In this document: positions 7,142 to 16,404 of the stretch, one piece after another | Layout: each line of letters opens with the position of its first letter | Position numbering within the stretch: position 1 is the stretch's first letter | Assembly: GCF_036881825.1 (NCBI RefSeq) | Contig: NZ_JBAJMW010000001.1 | Location: forward strand, 248,001 to 312,000 | Source: Tersicoccus mangrovi | Lineage (GTDB): Bacteria > Actinomycetota > Actinomycetes > Actinomycetales > Micrococcaceae | Direction of reading: 5' to 3' | DNA length: 64,000 nucleotides | The notes under the pieces: model-generated | Database searches by the model: none | What the model saw: only the letters and a program-made list of their open reading frames with translations | Told to the model about the DNA's origin: nothing | Program-made: the position numbers and the translations under genes

Positions 7142-9934
7142 TCAACCCCCCGCCGCGAGCTCATCGGCCCCGCCGTCGGCCCCGCCCTGCAGGCGCACGA
7201 GAAGCTCGGCCCGGGAGCGCACCCGCGCCTTGCGGTAGACGCGCGTCAGGTAGCCCTCGACGGTCTTCTCGCTCAGGTGCAGCCGCTCGGCGATGGTCGC
7301 GGTGGTCGCCCCCGTCAGCACCTGGTCGGCGATCTGCGACTCGCGGGCGGTCAGCCCGAAGCGGTCCCGGGTGTCCGCGAGCCCGCCCGCAGCTGTGGCC
7401 CGGTCCCGCAGCGCGGCCGCGCGCTCGTGCCAGTGGGGGGCCTGGAGCTGCTCGAAGGCGTCGGCCGCGGTCGTCGCGTGGCGCCGCACCGTCTCGACGG
7501 CGGCGGCCGTGCGCAGTCCGCCCGCGGCGACCCGGGTGGCCACGAGCAGGGTGAGGAAGGCGTTGACCCAGGCGTTCTCCCGCCCCGGCCCGCCGTCGAG
7601 GACGTCGGCGACGAACGCGTCGAGTTCCTCGGCGGAACTGCAGATCACCCGACAGCGGGCTCCGAGCGTCGCCGCCAGGGGATGCACGGGAGGGCCGTCC
7701 CCGAGGGCGTCGAGCACACGGCGTGCCGTGCGCTGGGCTGCCAGGACGCGGCCGGCGTGCAGCTGTGACTCCGCGAGGTCGGTGGCCACCCCCAGCGGCA
7801 GCGGCCCCCCCAGACCCCTGCCGCGCATCCCGCGCTGCAGGCTGTCGAGAATCCTGACGGCCTCGTCCGCGTGACCGCGGCTGGCCAGATCGGCTGCGCG
7901 CAGCTGGTCGAGCAGCACCTGCATCAGCGGCGGAGCGTCCACCGGGACCGGTGCCATCGCCGTCTCGAAGGGAGTGCCGCCGTGGACCAGCGCACGCATC
8001 CGCACCATCGCGGCCAACGCATGGCACAGCCGGCCGGAGTACACGGGGGCGAGCTCGACGGCCTCGGTCGCGCGGCGCAGCCCCCCGGTCAGGTCGCCGC
8101 TCTCGACGTCGATCCACGCTTCGCAGGCCGTCAGCCACGGCAGGGCCGCCAGTCCCCCGGTGCGCTCGGCGGTCTGCCGACCGTGCGCCAGCGCGGCGCG
8201 GGCGGCCGGGAGGTCCTGGACGAACAGCAGCAGCAGCGCCGAGGCGAGGCTGTCCTGCACGTCCTCGTGGGTCGGCAGCGGCCGCCGCACGGCGTCGAGG
8301 TCCGCGGCGGTCAGCTCTCCGGTCAGGTACGCCAGCATCCCGTGCGCGACGGGGACGAGCGCGGCCACGGGGTGGGCGGCCAGCTCGGGCGGCAGCGAGG
8401 CCAGGCGCGCCTGCGCCTCGGGCACCTCGTCGACCCGGAGCTGGACCATCATCAACTGGGCGCGCACCGCCGCGTGCAGCGGTGCCAGGGCGACCGGCAC
8501 CGGACCGGGGTGAGGCGGTTCGACGCCGTCCCACGAGTGGATCAGCGCCCGGTAGAGCGCGATCTCCTCGCGCAGTGCGACGGTGTCCGCCTCCCGCATC
8601 GCCTCCTGGAGCAGGGCGCCGGCCCGGGTCGAGACGTGCGTCGCGTTGACGGCGGCCTGCAGGTAGAGCACCGCGCGGGAGTGGCGGTCGGTGCTCAGCC
8701 CGGCGGCCTGTTCGAACGAGCGGCTGGCCTGGGACCGGTCCTGGCGTCGCACCCCTTCCTCGGCATGCGCCGCGACGGCTGCGCTGAGCTCGTCGTCGGG
8801 CCCGGTCGCGGCCGCCACGCGCTGCCACAGGGCCGCGTCGGACCAGCCCTGCGCCGCCAGCGCCCGGGCGAGCGCCTCGTGGGCGTGGCGCTGCTCGTCC
8901 GGCTCGGCGATCGCGAGCACGGCCTGGCGGATCAGGGGGTGCCGCAGGTCGAGGGTGAGGCCGCCGTCGACGAGGACGTCGCGGGCGATCAGGGCGTCGA
9001 CGGTCGCGCGGGCGAGCGCGGTGTCCGCCCCGGACGGGTCCACGGCAGCGCCGTCGTCGGGTTCCAGGGCGCCGGCGAGCATCTCGACGGTGAGGCGCTG
9101 TTCGCACGCGATCAGCACGGCGGCCCGGCGCTCGACGTGCGAGAGGGCCGCGAACTGGTGCGCGTAGGCGCGGACCAGCCGGGTGGCCGCCGCCCGCGGC
9201 ACCCGGGCGTGATCGTTGAGCACCAGGTCGGAGATCTGCGGGGAGCGCGCCGACTCGAGGATGGCGAGCGGGTTGCCGGCCGTCACCCGGACGAGTTCGG
9301 TCAGCACGTCGTGGCCGAGGCCGAGCCCGTGCTGCGCGAGCATGGCGCGGGCGTCCTCGAATCCGAGACCCTCGACGCGGATCTGCTCGAAGTCCGTGTC
9401 GAGCCGGATGCCGTCCGGGACGGCGACGAACGCGACGATCGGGTCGTTCTGCAGCTGGGTGCCGACGAACCCGAGGACGGCGCGGCTGCCGTCGTCCAGG
9501 TGGTGGGCGTCGTCCAGCAGCAGCAGGAGCGGCCGCTCCCGGGCGGCGATCCGCAGCAGGGCGACGACGCCCGCGGCCAGCGCGACCTCGCCCTCGACGG
9601 GCGGACCGAGCCGGAGGGCGCCCTCGACCGCCGCGCGATGCGGCGCGCTCAGCCGGTCCAGGTACGAGGTCAGGGGGCCGAGCAGCACGGAGAGCGCACC
9701 CAGGGGCAGCGTCGACAGGCGGGACGAGGAACGGACCCACAGCACGCGGAAGTCCGGGCAGAGGCCGCCGATCTGCTCGAGCAGCGCGGTCTTTCCGACG
9801 CCGGGGGCCCCGCGGAGCACGGCTGCGCTCGAACGTGAACGGCGGGCGTCGTTGACGAGACGCTGCAGCCGGGACAGTTCCTGGCCACGGCCCACCAGGG
9901 AGCCGCCCGCGCCGGGATCCAGGGGGCCGCTCAT
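7142..9934 (-). CDS. large ATP-binding LuxR-family (LAL) transcriptional regulator
   Basis: A 930-residue regulator of the LAL (MalT-like) class. Walker A GAPGVGKT lies at 42-49 and a Walker B-like LLLLDDAHHLDD near 130-142; a long alpha-helical, alanine-rich middle resembles the TPR-like sensor regions of this class. A C-terminal LuxR-type helix-turn-helix starts with LTARESQIADQV at about residue 857. In the family, ligand and ATP control multimerisation and activation. It sits between the pca cluster and rpsL on the same strand, so it may act on the aromatic genes, but no target site was recognised and the ligand is unknown. Confidence 0.85.
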   Translation of the reverse strand: MSGPLDPGAGGSLVGRGQELSRLQRLVNDARRSRSSAAVLRGAPGVGKTALLEQIGGLCPDFRVLWVRSSSRLSTLPLGALSVLLGPLTSYLDRLSAPHRAAVEGALRLGPPVEGEVALAAGVVALLRIAARERPLLLLLDDAHHLDDGSRAVLGFVGTQLQNDPIVAFVAVPDGIRLDTDFEQIRVEGLGFEDARAMLAQHGLGLGHDVLTELVRVTAGNPLAILESARSPQISDLVLNDHARVPRAAATRLVRAYAHQFAALSHVERRAAVLIACEQRLTVEMLAGALEPDDGAAVDPSGADTALARATVDALIARDVLVDGGLTLDLRHPLIRQAVLAIAEPDEQRHAHEALARALAAQGWSDAALWQRVAAATGPDDELSAAVAAHAEEGVRRQDRSQASRSFEQAAGLSTDRHSRAVLYLQAAVNATHVSTRAGALLQEAMREADTVALREEIALYRALIHSWDGVEPPHPGPVPVALAPLHAAVRAQLMMVQLRVDEVPEAQARLASLPPELAAHPVAALVPVAHGMLAYLTGELTAADLDAVRRPLPTHEDVQDSLASALLLLFVQDLPAARAALAHGRQTAERTGGLAALPWLTACEAWIDVESGDLTGGLRRATEAVELAPVYSGRLCHALAAMVRMRALVHGGTPFETAMAPVPVDAPPLMQVLLDQLRAADLASRGHADEAVRILDSLQRGMRGRGLGGPLPLGVATDLAESQLHAGRVLAAQRTARRVLDALGDGPPVHPLAATLGARCRVICSSAEELDAFVADVLDGGPGRENAWVNAFLTLLVATRVAAGGLRTAAAVETVRRHATTAADAFEQLQAPHWHERAAALRDRATAAGGLADTRDRFGLTARESQIADQVLTGATTATIAERLHLSEKTVEGYLTRVYRKARVRSRAELLVRLQGGADGGADELAAGG

Positions 9935-10018
9935 GACCTCATCGTGGCACCCGGCACGCTGAACGACAACCCGGAGACGGCTGGACGTCCTCGGTGCACG
10001 GCGCCGACCCGCTCGGTC

Positions 10019-10843
10019 TCAGGACGACGCCGGCCCGGCGCCGGGTGCGGCGGTGCGCAGGTCGGCGGAGATCGCGTCGGCCGTCGCGAGCAGCGCGCTG
10101 ACCAGCGGCGATCCCGGCGCGGGGTCGGGCGAGTGCAGCGCGGACATGGACACGTTGATCGCGGCGACCACCTCGCCGCCGGCCCCGCGCACCGGCGCGG
10201 CCACCGACCGCAGTCCGGCCTCGAGCTCCTGGTCCACGACCGCCCACCCCGCCTCGCGGACGCGGTCGATCTCCCGTCGCAAGGCGGCCGGATCGGTGAT
10301 GGTGCGAGCCGTCAGGGCGGAGGGGGGCTGTTCTCCGAGGATCGCCTCGAGCCCGTCGGGGGTCTGGGCGGCGAGCAGGACCCGGCCCATCGAGGTGGCG
10401 TAGGCGGGGAAGCGCGTGCCGACGCTGATGCCGACCATCATGAGCCGGCGGGTGGCCACGCGGGCGACGTAGACGATCTCCGCACCGTCGAGCACCGAGG
10501 CCGAGGTGGACTCCCCCAGCTGCGCGGACAGCGCCTCGAGGTGCGGCTGCGCGATGTCGGTCAGCCCCATCGACGACAGGTAGGCGTACCCGAGGCGCAG
10601 CACCTGGGGCGTGAGCCGGAACAGGCGCCCGTCGGTGCGGACGTAACCGAGTTCGACCAGGGTGAGCAGGAACCGCCGGGCGGTGGCCCGGGTCAGGCCG
10701 GTACGGCGCGCGACGTCGGACAGGGAGAGCTCGGGGTGGGCGGCGTCGAACGCCCGGATCACCTCGAGCCCGCGCGCGAGCGACTGGACGAACTGGTCGC
10801 CCGGGGCGGTGGCCGGGACGCCGGGGTCCCGCTCCGTCGTCAC
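10019..10843 (-). CDS. pcaR: IclR-family regulator, probable PcaR of the beta-ketoadipate pathway
   Basis: 274 residues with an N-terminal winged helix (LARGLEVIRAFD, then SLSDVARRTGLTRATARRFLLTL at about 35-60) and an IclR effector-binding C-terminal domain. The pattern matches the PcaR/PcaU/PobR branch, whose members control protocatechuate genes. The GTG start overlaps the pcaJ stop (GTGA), placing it last in a pcaF-pcaI-pcaJ-pcaR unit. PcaU-type proteins bind a palindrome plus a third repeat; motifs of that architecture occur at 13577-13610, 18431-18464 and 37614-37647. Assignment as PcaR rather than another IclR protein is inferred from context. Confidence 0.85.
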   Translation of the reverse strand: MTTERDPGVPATAPGDQFVQSLARGLEVIRAFDAAHPELSLSDVARRTGLTRATARRFLLTLVELGYVRTDGRLFRLTPQVLRLGYAYLSSMGLTDIAQPHLEALSAQLGESTSASVLDGAEIVYVARVATRRLMMVGISVGTRFPAYATSMGRVLLAAQTPDGLEAILGEQPPSALTARTITDPAALRREIDRVREAGWAVVDQELEAGLRSVAAPVRGAGGEVVAAINVSMSALHSPDPAPGSPLVSALLATADAISADLRTAAPGAGPASS

Positions 10844-11517
10844 CGTCCCGTGCCGTCGACCAGGTCGAAGCCGACCATCCGCTGCACGTCCGCGAAGCTC
10901 GCTCCGAAGGTCTCCCGCACCTGCACGCCCTCGTCGGTGATGAGGAAGACCGCGTGCTCGGTGTAGACGCGGCTGACGCAGGCGACACCGGTCAGCGGGT
11001 AGGTGCAGGTCTGCACGAGCTTGCTCGCTCCCTCGCGGGTGAGCAGGTTCATCATGACGAAGACGTCCTTGGCGCCGGTCGCCAGGTCCATGGCGCCGCC
11101 GACGGCGGGGATCGCATCCGGGGCGCCGGTGTGCCAGTTGGCCAGATCCCCGCCGGCGGAGACCTGGAAGGCGCCGAGCACGCACACGTCCAGGTGGCCG
11201 CCGCGCATCATGGCGAACGAGTCGGCGTGGTGGAAGTAGGAGGCGCCCGGCAGCTCGGTGACGGGGATCTTCCCGGCGTTGATCAGGTCGGGATCGACGT
11301 CGTCGCCCGTGGCGGCCGGTCCCATGCCGAGCATGCCGTTCTCGGTGTGCAGGAACACGCCCGAGTCGTCGGCCAGGTGGTCGGCCACCCTGGTCGGCTG
11401 GCCGATGCCGAGGTTGACGTAGGCCCCGTGGGGGATGTCGGCCGCGACGACGGCGGCCATCTGGTCGCGGGTCAGCGCCGCCTCGTGCGTGACCCCGGTG
11501 CTCGTCGTGCTCATCAC
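10840..11517 (-). CDS. pcaJ: 3-oxoadipate CoA-transferase, beta subunit
   Basis: Beta subunit of the succinyl-CoA:3-oxoadipate CoA-transferase, which activates 3-oxoadipate before thiolysis. The 225-residue protein contains HTENGMLGMGP (about residues 62-72), whose Glu is the covalent CoA-carrying residue in the family, and a later GGAMDLATGAKDVFVMM segment. Its ATG overlaps the end of pcaI by 4 bp and its stop overlaps the pcaR start, consistent with coupled translation of the heteromeric enzyme. Confidence 0.93.
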   Translation of the reverse strand: MMSTTSTGVTHEAALTRDQMAAVVAADIPHGAYVNLGIGQPTRVADHLADDSGVFLHTENGMLGMGPAATGDDVDPDLINAGKIPVTELPGASYFHHADSFAMMRGGHLDVCVLGAFQVSAGGDLANWHTGAPDAIPAVGGAMDLATGAKDVFVMMNLLTREGASKLVQTCTYPLTGVACVSRVYTEHAVFLITDEGVQVRETFGASFADVQRMVGFDLVDGTGR

Positions 11518-12221
11518 TGCCCCTCTCCCGTGCTGGGTGCCTCGGTGGCGGCCGGCGTCGCATCCCCGATGCGCACGACCCGGTCGACGTAAATGCCCGG
11601 GGTCACGACGACCTCGGGGTCGAGCCGGCCGATCTCGACCAGCTCGCTGACCTGGACGACCGCGGTGGTCGCGGCGGCGGCCATGATCGGGCCGAAGTTG
11701 CGGGCGGTCTTGCGGTAGACGAGGTTGCCGCGCTTGTCCGCGGTCAACGCCTTGACCAGCGCGATGTCCCCGGCGATGGGGTACTCGAGCACCTGCATGC
11801 GGCCGCCGATCTCCCGGGTCTCCTTCCCTTCTGCCAGGGGCGTGCCCGCGCCGGTCGGGGTGAAGAAGGCGCCGATGCCGGCCCCGGCGGCGCGGATCCG
11901 CTCGGCGAGGTTGCCCTGCGGGACGAGCTCGAGCTCGATCTCCCCGGCCCGGTAGAGGCCGTCGAAGATCTGGGAATCGGACTGCCGCGGGAAGGAGCAG
12001 ATGATCTTGCGGACCTGCCCGGCGGCCAGCAGGGCGGCCAGGCCCTGCTCGCCGTTGCCGGCGTTGTTGTTCACCACGGTGAGGTCCTTGACCCCGGTGC
12101 GGCGGACGGCGTCGATCAGCTCCATGGGCTGGCCGGCCGTGCCGAATCCGCCGATGAGCACGGTGTCGCCGTCCTTGATCGGCGCGACGGCCTCGTCCGG
12201 GTCGGCTGCGATGGTCAGCAC
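11514..12221 (-). CDS. pcaI: 3-oxoadipate CoA-transferase, alpha subunit
   Basis: Alpha subunit of 3-oxoadipate CoA-transferase. The GTG at 12221, with AGGAG about 9 nt upstream, gives 235 residues; the open frame upstream lacks homology-like character. It shows the class I CoA-transferase start DGDTVLIGGFGTAGQP (about 16-31) and the NNNAGNGEQGLAALL segment. It follows pcaF by 73 nt and overlaps pcaJ. A proline/alanine tail of about 12 residues is not conserved in character. Confidence 0.93.
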   Translation of the reverse strand: MLTIAADPDEAVAPIKDGDTVLIGGFGTAGQPMELIDAVRRTGVKDLTVVNNNAGNGEQGLAALLAAGQVRKIICSFPRQSDSQIFDGLYRAGEIELELVPQGNLAERIRAAGAGIGAFFTPTGAGTPLAEGKETREIGGRMQVLEYPIAGDIALVKALTADKRGNLVYRKTARNFGPIMAAAATTAVVQVSELVEIGRLDPEVVVTPGIYVDRVVRIGDATPAATEAPSTGEGQ

Positions 12222-12294
12222 GGGGTGGGCTCCTTCTCTCGTTCCTGGGCGGCGGCGGTGTCGACGGCGATGCCGTCCCGGCCTGCGGCCGCGC

Positions 12295-13479
12295 TCATGC
12301 GGACACGTTCTCGACGACGACGGCGAGGCCCTGGCCCACACCGATGCAGATGGCGGCGACGCCGTAGCGCTGCCCGGTCTCCTCGAGTCGGGCGACCAGG
12401 GTGCCGAGGATGCGGCCGCCGGAGGCGCCGAGCGGGTGGCCGATGGCGATGGCGCCACCGCGGGCGTTGACGATGTCCTCGTCGATGCCCCAGGCCTGCA
12501 CGCAGGCGACCGACTGGACGGCGAACGCCTCGTTCAGCTCGACGGCGCCGACGTCGGACCAGTCGATCCCGGCGCGGGACAGTGCCTGGTTGGCGGCCTC
12601 GACGGGGGCGAACCCGAAGTCGCGCGGGTCCAGGGCGTGGGCGCCGCGGCCGAGGATGCGGGCACGGGGCCGGGCGCCGATCCGCTCCCCGGCGGCCTCG
12701 CTGCCGAGCAGGACGGCGGAGGCGCCGTCGTTCAGGGGTGAGGCGTTGCCGGCGGTGATGGTGCCGTCCGGCCGGAAGACGGTGCGCAGACCGCCGAGCT
12801 GCTCGAGAGAACTCGAGGCCCGGATCGACTCGTCACGGGCCAGGTCGGTGCCCGGGACCGCGACGGTCAGTGCGTCGTAGAAGCCCTCGGACCAGGCGGC
12901 GTCGGCCAGCTGGTGCGACCGGTACGCGAACTCGTCCTGGCGGGCGCGGCTGATGTCGTGCTTCTCGCGCAGCTGCTCGTTCGCCTCACCGAGGGACACG
13001 GTCCACTCCGCGGGCATGGCCGGATTGACCAGGCGCCAGCCCAGCGTGGTCGAGGACAGGTTCAGGTCCCCGGCGGGGTAGGGCTTCTCGGTCTTCGGCA
13101 GCACCCAGGGGGCCCGGCTCATCGACTCGACGCCGCCGGTCAGGACGAGGTCCGCGTCGCCGGTCTCGATCTGGCGGGAGCCCATGATCGCGGCGTCCAG
13201 GCTCGACCCGCACAGCCGGTTGACGGTCGTGCCGGGAACGGAGACGGGCAGCCCCGCCAGCAGCACCGCCATGCGGGCGACGTCGCGGTTCTCCTCCCCC
13301 GCGCCGTTCGCGTTGCCGAGGATCACCTCCTCGACCATCGCGCCCTCGAGCCCCGGTGTGCGCTCGATCAGGGCGCCGACGACGACGGCGGCGAGGTCGT
13401 CCGGGCGGACCGGGGCCAGCGCTCCGCCGAACCGGCCGAAGGGGGTGCGGACGGCGTCGTAGATGAAGGCCTCGGACAT
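12295..13479 (-). CDS. pcaF: 3-oxoadipyl-CoA thiolase
   Basis: Cleaves 3-oxoadipyl-CoA to succinyl-CoA and acetyl-CoA, the last step of the pathway. The 394 residues carry the thiolase acyl-accepting Cys in NRLCGSSLDA (about 90), the His of GHPLGASGGR and the second Cys in CIGVGQG near the C-terminus. The ATG at 13479 gives the normal N-terminus MSEAFIYDAVRTPFGRFGG. First gene of pcaFIJR, downstream of a promoter with a palindromic operator candidate. Thiolases are hard to tell apart by sequence; its neighbours decide the substrate. Confidence 0.92.
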   Translation of the reverse strand: MSEAFIYDAVRTPFGRFGGALAPVRPDDLAAVVVGALIERTPGLEGAMVEEVILGNANGAGEENRDVARMAVLLAGLPVSVPGTTVNRLCGSSLDAAIMGSRQIETGDADLVLTGGVESMSRAPWVLPKTEKPYPAGDLNLSSTTLGWRLVNPAMPAEWTVSLGEANEQLREKHDISRARQDEFAYRSHQLADAAWSEGFYDALTVAVPGTDLARDESIRASSSLEQLGGLRTVFRPDGTITAGNASPLNDGASAVLLGSEAAGERIGARPRARILGRGAHALDPRDFGFAPVEAANQALSRAGIDWSDVGAVELNEAFAVQSVACVQAWGIDEDIVNARGGAIAIGHPLGASGGRILGTLVARLEETGQRYGVAAICIGVGQGLAVVVENVSA

Positions 13480-13576
13480 GCGTCTCCGTTCCGGGCGGCT
13501 CGGCCGCTCCCGCGTCGCTGCGGTGCCCACTCGACGTCGCGTGCCGGACGGCACGCTCGAAACGAGTGTTCTCGCC

Positions 13577-13610
13577 GTTCGCTAGGCGAACATATGTGCG
13601 TTATATGAAC
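13577..13610 (+). promoter_or_regulatory. candidate PcaR (IclR-type) operator upstream of pcaF
   Basis: Plus-strand reading: GTTCGC-TAG-GCGAAC, 15 nt, GAAC. The palindrome plus a third half-site repeats at 18431-18464 and 37614-37647 with the same 34-bp geometry. It lies immediately downstream of the pcaF -10 candidate, a position that would favour repression. Confidence 0.6.
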
Positions 13611-13611
13611 A

Positions 13612-13640
13612 ACAGTAGGACGGTGGTCACGGTCGGTCAA
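13612..13640 (-). promoter_or_regulatory. putative pcaF promoter
   Basis: Minus strand -35 TTGACC (13635-13640), 17-bp spacer, -10 TACTGT (13612-13617). The -35 lies inside the 3' end of pcaC, so pcaFIJR can be expressed separately from the upstream pca genes. Confidence 0.55.
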
Positions 13641-14091
13641 GGTCGTGACCGTCGACGTCACCCGTCGCGGCGGCATCGCGGTCGAGCTCGGCGAACACCC
13701 GCTGCGCGGTCGCGAAGGCGGTGTTGGCGGACGGCACGCTGCAGTAGATGGCGCTCTGCAGCAGCACCTCCTTGATCTCCTCGCGCGTCAGCCCGTTGGT
13801 CAGGGCCGCCCGGACGTGCATCGCGAGCTCCTCGGTGTGCCCCCCGGCGATCATGGCGGTGAGCGTGATCATCGAGCGACTGCGCCGGTCCAGGCCGGGC
13901 CGCGTCCAGATGGTGCCCCACGCGTAGCGGGTGATCATCTCCTGGAAGTCCGCGGTGAAGTCGTCGATGCGGGCGTTGGCGCGGTCCACGTGGGCGTCGC
14001 CGAGCACCTCCCGGCGCACGGCCATCCCGGCGTCGTACACCTCCTGCTGGGTGCGGTCGGGCTGCTGCGCGCCCCGTGCGGATTCACTCAT
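13627..14091 (-). CDS. pcaC: 4-carboxymuconolactone decarboxylase
   Basis: Decarboxylates 4-carboxymuconolactone to 3-oxoadipate enol-lactone. 154 residues from the ATG at 14091, slightly longer than the typical 125-135 because of an N-terminal lead (MSESARGAQQPDRTQQEVYDAG). The CMD core is clear: DRRSRSMITLTAMIAGGHTEEL and LTREEIKEVLLQSAIYCSVPSAN. The start overlaps the end of pcaD by 8 nt. In many actinobacteria these two activities are fused (PcaL); here they remain separate frames. Confidence 0.93.
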   Translation of the reverse strand: MSESARGAQQPDRTQQEVYDAGMAVRREVLGDAHVDRANARIDDFTADFQEMITRYAWGTIWTRPGLDRRSRSMITLTAMIAGGHTEELAMHVRAALTNGLTREEIKEVLLQSAIYCSVPSANTAFATAQRVFAELDRDAAATGDVDGHDLDRP

Positions 14092-14926
14092 CGTCGCCTC
14101 CCGACGGGGCGCCGGTGACGCCCTGACTCCCGAGGAAGTGCTCCCGTAGCAACGCGGCGGTCGCCACGGGATCCTCGGCAGGGGCCAGGTGCGCGACGCC
14201 GGGCAGTTCGACGGCGCGGCCGTCGGCCACGCCGTCGGCGACCTCGCGGGCCAGGCCGACGGGCGCGACCGCGTCGGCGGCACCGGCGACGGCGAGCACC
14301 GGCACCGCGATCTCGGCCAGCCGGTCCCGCACGTCGAAGCCGGCGAGCGCCTCGCAGACGCGGGCGTAGCTGAAGCGGTCGGCGTGCTGCAGGGAGCTGA
14401 GCAGGGCGGTCGCGGTGGGCGCCTCGCGGGCCAGGAAGCCGGGGCCGAACCAGCGCTGGGCCGAGCCCGTGACCATGACCGGGGTGCCCGAGGCGCGCAC
14501 CGTCTCGGCCCGTTCCCGCCAGGCGGCGGGATCGCCGATCTTCGCGCCCGAGCAGATGACGGCAGCGGCCCGGAAGCGGTCCGGTGCGTCGAGGAGCAGC
14601 TGAAGGCCGGTGGCGCCGCCGACAGAGACGCCGGCGTAGCCGATCGGGCCGGCCTCGCTCGCGGTCGGCAGGGTGCGGTCCACCAGCTCGAGCACGCCCG
14701 CGGCCAGTTCGGCGATGGTGAACGGCTCCGCCTGCGGGGCGGACGTGCCGTGACCGGGCAGGTCCCAGGCGATCAGGTCGAGGTCGTCGGCCAGCAGGTC
14801 GGCGGTGCGCTGCCACAGGGGCTGGGCGGCGGTGCCGAGCGAGGGGCCGAGGACGACGAGCGGCCGGGTGCGGCCCTGCTCGGCGGGGCGGCGGAAGTCG
14901 ACGGCGGTGAGCCGGGGGACGGTCAC
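14084..14926 (-). CDS. pcaD: 3-oxoadipate enol-lactonase
   Basis: Alpha/beta hydrolase that opens the enol-lactone to 3-oxoadipate. 280 residues from a GTG (14926) that overlaps the pcaB stop, with GGAGAGGAG upstream. Visible features: nucleophile elbow GVSVGGA (about 108-114), an acid region AVAGAADAV and a His in GVAHLAPAEDP near the C-terminus. The long open frame upstream is pcaB out of frame. The last residues overlap pcaC. Confidence 0.92.
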   Translation of the reverse strand: MTVPRLTAVDFRRPAEQGRTRPLVVLGPSLGTAAQPLWQRTADLLADDLDLIAWDLPGHGTSAPQAEPFTIAELAAGVLELVDRTLPTASEAGPIGYAGVSVGGATGLQLLLDAPDRFRAAAVICSGAKIGDPAAWRERAETVRASGTPVMVTGSAQRWFGPGFLAREAPTATALLSSLQHADRFSYARVCEALAGFDVRDRLAEIAVPVLAVAGAADAVAPVGLAREVADGVADGRAVELPGVAHLAPAEDPVATAALLREHFLGSQGVTGAPSGGDDE

Positions 14927-16404
14927 GGGTGCTCCTCTCCGGAGGGGACGGGGCGACGGTCGGGGGTGTCGGTGGACCCGTTCGCGCTGGACGTGCGGTG
15001 CTGTGCGGCGGCGGCGCTCTCGGCGACGACGCCGTCGACGAGCTCTCCCGCCGAGCCGAGGTAGCGGGTGGGGTCCAGCAGGTCGTCGAGCGCGGCGTCG
15101 TCGAGGGCGTCGGCCGGGATGGCGTCGCGCAGCCGGGCCCGCAGGCGGGGCGTGGCCTCCGCGCCGGGACCGTCGGCGTCGGCGAGCATCGCGGTGACCC
15201 GGTCCTTCGGGCTCGTGCCGGCGTCGCCCGCGGCGTCGCGCAGCAGGGGCGCCGCGACCACGGTGATCCGCTCGCTCAGCACCCCGGGCGAGGCGTCCGT
15301 CAGCGTCGCGAGCATCCGGTCCGCGTGCACGACGAGGCCGCCGGTCAGCTCGGCCGCGGACGCGGCGGCGGACGGGACGAGCCGCAGCAGCATCGCAAGG
15401 GCGGGCCACTCGGTGTGCCACGCGCCGTCGGGCCGCTCGTCGTCCGCGAGCGCGGCCGCCAGATGGAGCTGGGCGATCAGCTGCGGGACGCTCAGCGCCG
15501 TGCGGCGGATCAGCACGGAGAGGACGGGGTTGCGCTTCTGCGGCATCGCGGAGGAGCCGCCGCGGCCGGGCGCGGTCGGTTCGGAGAGCTCGGCGATCTC
15601 GGGGCGACTGAGGAGCACGACGTCGGTGGCGAGCTTGCCGAGGGCGTCGGCGAGCAGGGCGAAGCCGTCGGCCACCTCGACGAGCGGCAGCCGGGCGGTG
15701 TGCCACGGGGCCGCGGGGCGCAGGCCGAGCCGGGCCGCGAACCGGCCGGCGAGCTCGAGCGGGGTGACGCCGGTGCCGGCGGTGACGGTGCCGACGGCGG
15801 CGAGGGTGCCGCTCGCGCCGCCGCACTGCACGGGCAGGCGGTCCACCCGGTCGCGCAGCGCGGCGACGGCGGTGTCGACGCCCTGCAGCCACGTAGCGGC
15901 CTTGAGCCCGAAGGTGTACGGAACCGCGTGCTGGGCGAGGGTGCGGCCGACCATCGGGGTCTCTCGGTGGGCGACGGCGAGGTCCCGCAGGTGGGCGGCC
16001 ACCGCCTCGGCGTCGGCCAGGGTGTTCTCCGCGCTGCGGCGCACCAGCAGCATCAGGGCGGTGTCGATGACGTCCTGGCTGGTCAGGCCACGATGGACGA
16101 AGCGCGCCGCACCGACGTCAGCCCCGGCGTCCGCGGCGGTCACGGCGCGCCTCAGCTGGGCCAGCAGCGGGATCAACGCGTTCGCACCGTTCTCGGCGTC
16201 CGCGCCGAGGGCCGCGAGGTCGAGGTTGCCCACGACGGCCGCCGCGGCGACGGTGTCGGCCGCCGCGGCCGGGGCGAGCCCGAGGTCCGCCTGGGCACGG
16301 ACCCAGGCGGCCTCGACGTCGAGCATCGCCTGGGCGAACGCGACGTCGCCCACGGCGTCCGCGGTGGCCGCGGTCCCGGGGGCGAAGAGCAGCAGATCGC
16401 TCAC
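14923..16404 (-). CDS. pcaB: 3-carboxy-cis,cis-muconate cycloisomerase
   Basis: Lactonises 3-carboxymuconate to 4-carboxymuconolactone; member of the fumarase/aspartase superfamily. The 493-residue protein carries HRGLTSQDVIDTALML (about 108-123) and the superfamily signature GSSAMPQKRNPV (about 285-297). It is somewhat long (about 450 is usual), partly from a polar tail (GSTDTPDRRPVPSGEEHP). It overlaps pcaG upstream and pcaD downstream by 4 bp each. Confidence 0.93.
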   Translation of the reverse strand: MSDLLLFAPGTAATADAVGDVAFAQAMLDVEAAWVRAQADLGLAPAAAADTVAAAAVVGNLDLAALGADAENGANALIPLLAQLRRAVTAADAGADVGAARFVHRGLTSQDVIDTALMLLVRRSAENTLADAEAVAAHLRDLAVAHRETPMVGRTLAQHAVPYTFGLKAATWLQGVDTAVAALRDRVDRLPVQCGGASGTLAAVGTVTAGTGVTPLELAGRFAARLGLRPAAPWHTARLPLVEVADGFALLADALGKLATDVVLLSRPEIAELSEPTAPGRGGSSAMPQKRNPVLSVLIRRTALSVPQLIAQLHLAAALADDERPDGAWHTEWPALAMLLRLVPSAAASAAELTGGLVVHADRMLATLTDASPGVLSERITVVAAPLLRDAAGDAGTSPKDRVTAMLADADGPGAEATPRLRARLRDAIPADALDDAALDDLLDPTRYLGSAGELVDGVVAESAAAAQHRTSSANGSTDTPDRRPVPSGEEHP

